Source: JALGWA01 sp964604955 (GTDB lineage: Bacteria; Arandabacterota; Arandabacteria; Arandabacterales; JALGWA01). From it: 18,628 nucleotides of DNA. The stretch is taken from NCBI GenBank assembly GCA_964604955.1, contig CAZSBE010000057.1, positions 1-18,628 on the forward strand, given 5' to 3'. The notes beneath the pieces were generated by a model, which saw only the letters and a program-made list of their open reading frames with translations, did not search any database and was not told where the DNA came from. Made by a program: the position numbers and the translations under genes. The first letter of the stretch is position 1. Every line of letters starts with the position of its first letter. Shown piece by piece: positions 15,629 through 18,628 of the stretch.

Positions 15629-15997
15629 ATGCCAGGCTTTGATGGAACAGGCCCGAGAGGACAGGGTCCGATGACGGGTGGCGGTTTCGGCTACTGCGCC
15701 GTGGGGTCAGGCCCCGCACCGGCAGGATACGCACCTGGATTGGTGTACGGAGTCGGCCGTGGAGGAATCCCCCGGGGTGGAGGGCGCGGACGCGCATTCG
15801 GTGGCGGCCGTGGTATGTGGCGGCGAGCGAGGTTTGCATATGCATATCCTCCAGGTGTTGCTGCTATGCCCTACGCCGCGCAGGGGCTCCCTGACGAGAA
15901 GTCCTTTCTTGAAAACGAGCTCGCTGATCTGGAGCAGCAAATAGCTGCCGTGAAGAACCGGCTGGCGGAGATCGGAACGGAGCCGGCGGAAGAGTGA
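15629..15997 (+). CDS. DUF5320 family protein
   Basis: A 122-residue protein of the DUF5320 type. The N-terminal MPGFDGTGPRGQGPMTGGGF is the family signature, followed by GYCAVGSG and a long glycine/arginine-rich low-complexity middle (about residues 38-72), then a C-terminal coiled-coil-like helix (EKSFLENELADLEQQIAAVK). Genes of this family are usually found in anaerobes near NifX/NifB-like iron-molybdenum cofactor proteins, Mrp/MinD-type ATPases or iron-sulfur redox genes; no molecular function is established. The start is ATG 15629, with AAAGGAGG (15615-15622) at ideal spacing; the frame is open upstream but without a ribosome site. It is the first gene behind the sigma54 promoter, and hdrA follows after 198 bases. 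Confidence 0.87.
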   Translation: MPGFDGTGPRGQGPMTGGGFGYCAVGSGPAPAGYAPGLVYGVGRGGIPRGGGRGRAFGGGRGMWRRARFAYAYPPGVAAMPYAAQGLPDEKSFLENELADLEQQIAAVKNRLAEIGTEPAEE

Positions 15998-16035
15998 GCG
16001 TATAGCACAAACGGCTTGGGCCTGTAGTCAATGAA

Positions 16036-16107
16036 ATGTCCGGGTCAGATGGAACAGGTACGCGGGGATGGAGCCCCGTTTGGAATAATCTTCTTGAATC
16101 TCTGCCG
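16036..16107 (+). pseudogene. Degenerate DUF5320-like N-terminus (relic or unrecognised small gene)
   Basis: An ATG at 16036 opens a frame beginning MSGSDGTGTRGWSPVW, which lines up with MPGFDGTGPRGQGPMT of the DUF5320 gene 400 bases upstream: nine identical residues of 16 at the same positions, sharing the exact bases GATGGAACAGG. After about 16 residues the similarity disappears. The frame continues to 16251 into hdrA in another frame and shows no glycine-rich region. No ribosome site precedes the ATG. The simplest reading is a decayed tandem copy; a chance match is less likely because of the position. The end coordinate is arbitrary. Confidence 0.4.
16063..16078 (+). other. Small hairpin upstream of hdrA
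   Basis: CGGGG (16063-16067) and CCCCG (16074-16078) form a 5-bp GC stem with a 6-nt loop, followed by TTT. It is too short to be a confident terminator but could reduce read-through or mark an RNA processing point between the DUF5320 gene and hdrA. Confidence 0.2.
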
Positions 16108-16195
16108 GAGACCATGGCGGTGCATGCCTTGTTGGACATCTCAATTAGGTGCGTCTGCCGGCTAGCATTTCGACTGATGTCTGAAGGGGTAGACC

Positions 16196-18583
16196 ATGAA
16201 GATTGGAGTATACGTTTGCCACTGCGGGGGCAATATATCCGAGACTGTTGATGTTGGTGATGTCGCGTCGTTTGCCGAAGCCCAGCCAGATGTTGTCCTC
16301 GTGCGTGATTACTCTCACATGTGCTCCGAGGTCGGCCAGAAACTCATACTCGATGACGTGCGGGACAACGGCCTCGACAGGGTCGTAGTGGCAGCCTGCT
16401 CGCCTCAGTTCCATGAGAAGACCTTCATGAGTGCAATGGAGAAGGCCGGCCTGTCCCCGTATGTTCTGGAGATAGCAAACATCCGAGAGCAATGCGCCTG
16501 GCCTCACTTCGGCATGCACGAAGTCGCCACCGCGAAAGCCAAGAGCCTCGTAGGGATGGCCATAGTGAAAGCCAGGCTGGATGAGGCACTGGCCAAGAGA
16601 ACCATGCCCATCGGCAAGAGGGTTCTGGTGGTGGGTGGCGGTATCGCGGGCATCCAGGCATCGCTGGATCTCGGCGATGCAGGATTCAAGGTGTACCTGG
16701 TGGAGAAGGACCCGACCATAGGCGGGAAGATGGCCAAGCTGTCGAGGACCTTTCCGACGGAAGACTGCGCGGCATGTATCCTTTCGCCCAAGATGGCCGA
16801 CGTCCCCGCCAATCCCAACATTGAGCTCCTGACGTTTACAGAGATAGAGGACGTGACCGGCTATCTCGGCAACTACCAGGTGACCGTCGTAAGGAAGCCC
16901 ACGTATGTCGACGCGCAGAAGTGCACCGCATGCAACAAGTGCTCGGAGGTCTGCCCCGTCGTGGTACCCGATGAATACGAAGAAGGCCTCACTTCGAGAA
17001 AGGCCATTTACCTTGCCTCTCCCATAGCGGTGCCGCATTCCTACATCCTGGATTATGAGGCCTGCCTGGGGCTATTCCCCCTGGCGTGCGAGAGGTGCTC
17101 GCAGGCCTGCGAGCCCGGCGCGATAGACTATGATCAGAAACCGGAGAGGAAGACCCTGACTGTCGATACCATTATCGTTGCCACAGGCTACGACACCTTC
17201 GACGCGAGGGAGAAGAAGGTATACGGCATGGGGCACTCCGACAACATCATAACCGCTCTGGACATGGAGCGCATGATCGTTCATGCCGCCGAGGGTCAAC
17301 CCATAAGGCCGATGGGGAGAAGAATAGCGTTCATCCAGTGCGTGGGCTCCAGGGATGAACAGGTTGGGAACGAGCATTGCTCCAGGATATGCTGTATGTA
17401 TGCCACCAAGCTCTCGCAGCTGCTGAAACGCTCTGATCCCAAGCGGGACGTCTACGTCTTCTATACCGACCTCAGGGCCTACGGAAAGGGCTTCGAGGAG
17501 TACTATAAGAGAGCCCAGAGCACAGGCGTGAAGTTCGTGAGGGGGCGGGTCGCGGAGGTCAACGGGAACTCCAACGGCAATAGCGTGACCCTGAAGGTCG
17601 AGGATACACTGACCCGCCAGATAATTGAGACGGAGTTTGACCTGGTGGTTCTGTCGGTCGGCCTTCAGCCCAGCGAGGGGAGCAGGCAAATCGCGGGGAT
17701 CCTGAAGCTGGGAGAGAGCCCGGACGGCTTCCTCCAGGAAGCCCATCCCAAGTTCAGGCCTGTCGATACGCTCACCGACGGCGTGTTCATCTGCGGGTGC
17801 GCGCAGGGGCCCAAAGACATACCCGACACCGTGGCTCAGGCCAGCGCAGCTTCCTCCAGGGCAGTCAGGCTCATGAACAGGGGGGAGTATGATATCGCTC
17901 CGGTAATCGCATTCGTTCATGATGATCTTTGCGATGGCTGCGGCATCTGTGTCGATTCCTGTCCCGTGGGCGCTCTGGTACCGTCACAGGTTGTCTCCGT
18001 GAATGAGACGGTCTGTGCCGGATGCGGGAGTTGCATCGCGTCCTGTCCCAAAGAGGCCCTCGACCTTCATTGCTATACAAATGACCAGCTTCTGGAGCAA
18101 ATACGAGCTTCCCTGGCCGGCAAAGGGGAAGGCGATGTGAGGATACTGGTCTTCGCCGACGACCAGACCACTTACCGGCTGGCTGACAATGTGGGCACGG
18201 GCAAGCTCTCCTACTCGCCGGACGTCCGCATATTCCGGGTGCCGAGCGGCAGCAGAATCCCTCCGAGGCTGATGCTGAAGGCCTTCGAACTCGGCGCGGA
18301 CGGCATATTCATAGGCGAGAGCGAGGAGAAATCATCTCCATATCCCCATAGCGTGGCGGCGATAAAGAAAAACGTCTCGATGGTGAGAGAGGTCCTGAAA
18401 GAAAGGAACATTGAGCCTGAAAGAGTCAGGTATGCCGAGTTTGTGACCGTGATGCTGGGGGCTTTTGTGAACCACATGAACAGCCTCGCAGAGTTTGCCA
18501 GAGTATCCGGCCGCATACCCGATGAGGAGAGGAAGATACTGGAGGAGCATCTTGCCGGCCATGAACAGCAGGAGGTAGCATGA
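16196..18583 (+). CDS. hdrA: HdrA family FAD/iron-sulfur protein fused to a cysteine-free FlpD/MvhD-like domain
   Basis: A 795-residue cytoplasmic electron-transfer protein of the heterodisulfide reductase subunit A family (also QmoA/B-like). In order: an N-terminal HdrA domain with VCHCGGNI (Cys8, Cys10), Cys43 and ACSPQFHE (Cys68); an FAD Rossmann motif VLVVGGGIAGIQ (Gly147, Gly149, Gly152); DCAAC (Cys191, Cys194); a 4Fe-4S motif Cys243-x2-246-x2-249-x3-253; a second set Cys290, 298, 301, 305; the family block QCVGSRDEQVGNEHCSRICC; two C-terminal 4Fe-4S motifs (Cys579/582/585/589 and 607/610/613/617); and a FlpD/MvhD-like domain (about 647-775). HdrA is the flavin centre of electron-bifurcating or quinone-linked complexes. 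The FlpD-like part keeps its fold signatures (SPDVRIFRV, LKAFELGADGIFIG) but has no cysteine at all, so it cannot bind the usual 2Fe-2S cluster. AAGGGG precedes ATG 16196. The stop overlaps the next gene's start (ATGA). Confidence 0.95.
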   Translation: MKIGVYVCHCGGNISETVDVGDVASFAEAQPDVVLVRDYSHMCSEVGQKLILDDVRDNGLDRVVVAACSPQFHEKTFMSAMEKAGLSPYVLEIANIREQCAWPHFGMHEVATAKAKSLVGMAIVKARLDEALAKRTMPIGKRVLVVGGGIAGIQASLDLGDAGFKVYLVEKDPTIGGKMAKLSRTFPTEDCAACILSPKMADVPANPNIELLTFTEIEDVTGYLGNYQVTVVRKPTYVDAQKCTACNKCSEVCPVVVPDEYEEGLTSRKAIYLASPIAVPHSYILDYEACLGLFPLACERCSQACEPGAIDYDQKPERKTLTVDTIIVATGYDTFDAREKKVYGMGHSDNIITALDMERMIVHAAEGQPIRPMGRRIAFIQCVGSRDEQVGNEHCSRICCMYATKLSQLLKRSDPKRDVYVFYTDLRAYGKGFEEYYKRAQSTGVKFVRGRVAEVNGNSNGNSVTLKVEDTLTRQIIETEFDLVVLSVGLQPSEGSRQIAGILKLGESPDGFLQEAHPKFRPVDTLTDGVFICGCAQGPKDIPDTVAQASAASSRAVRLMNRGEYDIAPVIAFVHDDLCDGCGICVDSCPVGALVPSQVVSVNETVCAGCGSCIASCPKEALDLHCYTNDQLLEQIRASLAGKGEGDVRILVFADDQTTYRLADNVGTGKLSYSPDVRIFRVPSGSRIPPRLMLKAFELGADGIFIGESEEKSSPYPHSVAAIKKNVSMVREVLKERNIEPERVRYAEFVTVMLGAFVNHMNSLAEFARVSGRIPDEERKILEEHLAGHEQQEVA

Positions 18584-18628
18584 CTGAGAAGCTCGTGATT
18601 TCCTCCGAGAATGAGGAGTTCCTTGCGA
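18580..18628 (+). CDS. Start of the next operon gene, possibly HdrC-like (partial)
   Basis: ATG 18580 overlaps the hdrA stop as ATGA and follows a strong AGGAGGT ribosome site. The 16 visible residues, MTEKLVISSENEEFLA, resemble the N-termini of many HdrC-type iron-sulfur subunits, which begin with a similar short strand before the first cysteine motif. Position directly after hdrA supports this, but no cysteine motif is visible before the window ends, so the identity is an inference. Confidence 0.5.
   Translation, partial: MTEKLVISSENEEFLA

Noticed and set aside
16145..17920. Long minus-strand frames opposite hdrA (16145-17038 and 17072-17920)
   Set aside because: They are antisense shadows of a gene with complete HdrA motifs from end to end, and lack start signals and recognisable domains.

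Overview
The window is GC-rich, gene-dense bacterial DNA. My best guess at the source is an uncultivated, probably anaerobic bacterium of the FCB superphylum (Krumholzibacteriota, Eiseniibacteriota or Zixibacteria type). Two things suggest this. The giant secreted protein ends in a FlgD-like/type IX-secretion-style C-terminal domain of the kind common there. It also sits near a DUF5320 plus HdrA redox cluster typical of anaerobes. This assignment is inference; no rRNA or marker gene is present.

Left part (1-3853). A minus-strand S41 family peptidase (63-1418) faces away from a plus-strand run of four genes: a CYTH-domain class IV adenylate cyclase-like protein (1668-2177), a small cupin (2188-2559), an exported or membrane-anchored protein of unknown function (2681-3283) and an RDD-family membrane protein (3302-3853). 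The first two are 10 bp apart and the last two 18 bp apart. A bulged hairpin at 3862-3885 separates this run from the convergent giant gene.

Central part (3890-15252). A minus-strand three-gene unit encodes only exported proteins. In transcription order these are a TPR-CHAT caspase-like peptidase (15116-11955), a small secreted protein (11853-11260) and a 2457-residue matrixin-like zinc metalloprotease with three seven-bladed beta-propellers and a C-terminal sorting-type domain (11263-3890). The last two genes share an ATGA stop/start overlap. A near-consensus sigma70 promoter (TTGACA, 18 bp, TACAAT) lies about 100 bp upstream of the CHAT gene. This is the least conventional gene set in the window and could be a secreted proteolytic module; that function is a hypothesis.

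Right part (15253-18628). A 512-bp divergent intergenic region holds GC-rich dyads, then an AT-rich block with inverted repeats, an IHF-like site and a strong sigma54 (-24/-12) promoter match. The promoter points at a DUF5320 protein gene (15629-15997). Downstream lie a degenerate DUF5320-like start (16036 onward), an HdrA-family flavin/iron-sulfur protein fused to a FlpD/MvhD-like domain that has lost all its cysteines (16196-18583), and, through another ATGA overlap, the first codons of a probable HdrC-like gene at the right edge. This looks like an anaerobic electron-transfer operon under sigma54 control.

No tRNA, rRNA, CRISPR array, insertion sequence or attachment site was recognised.
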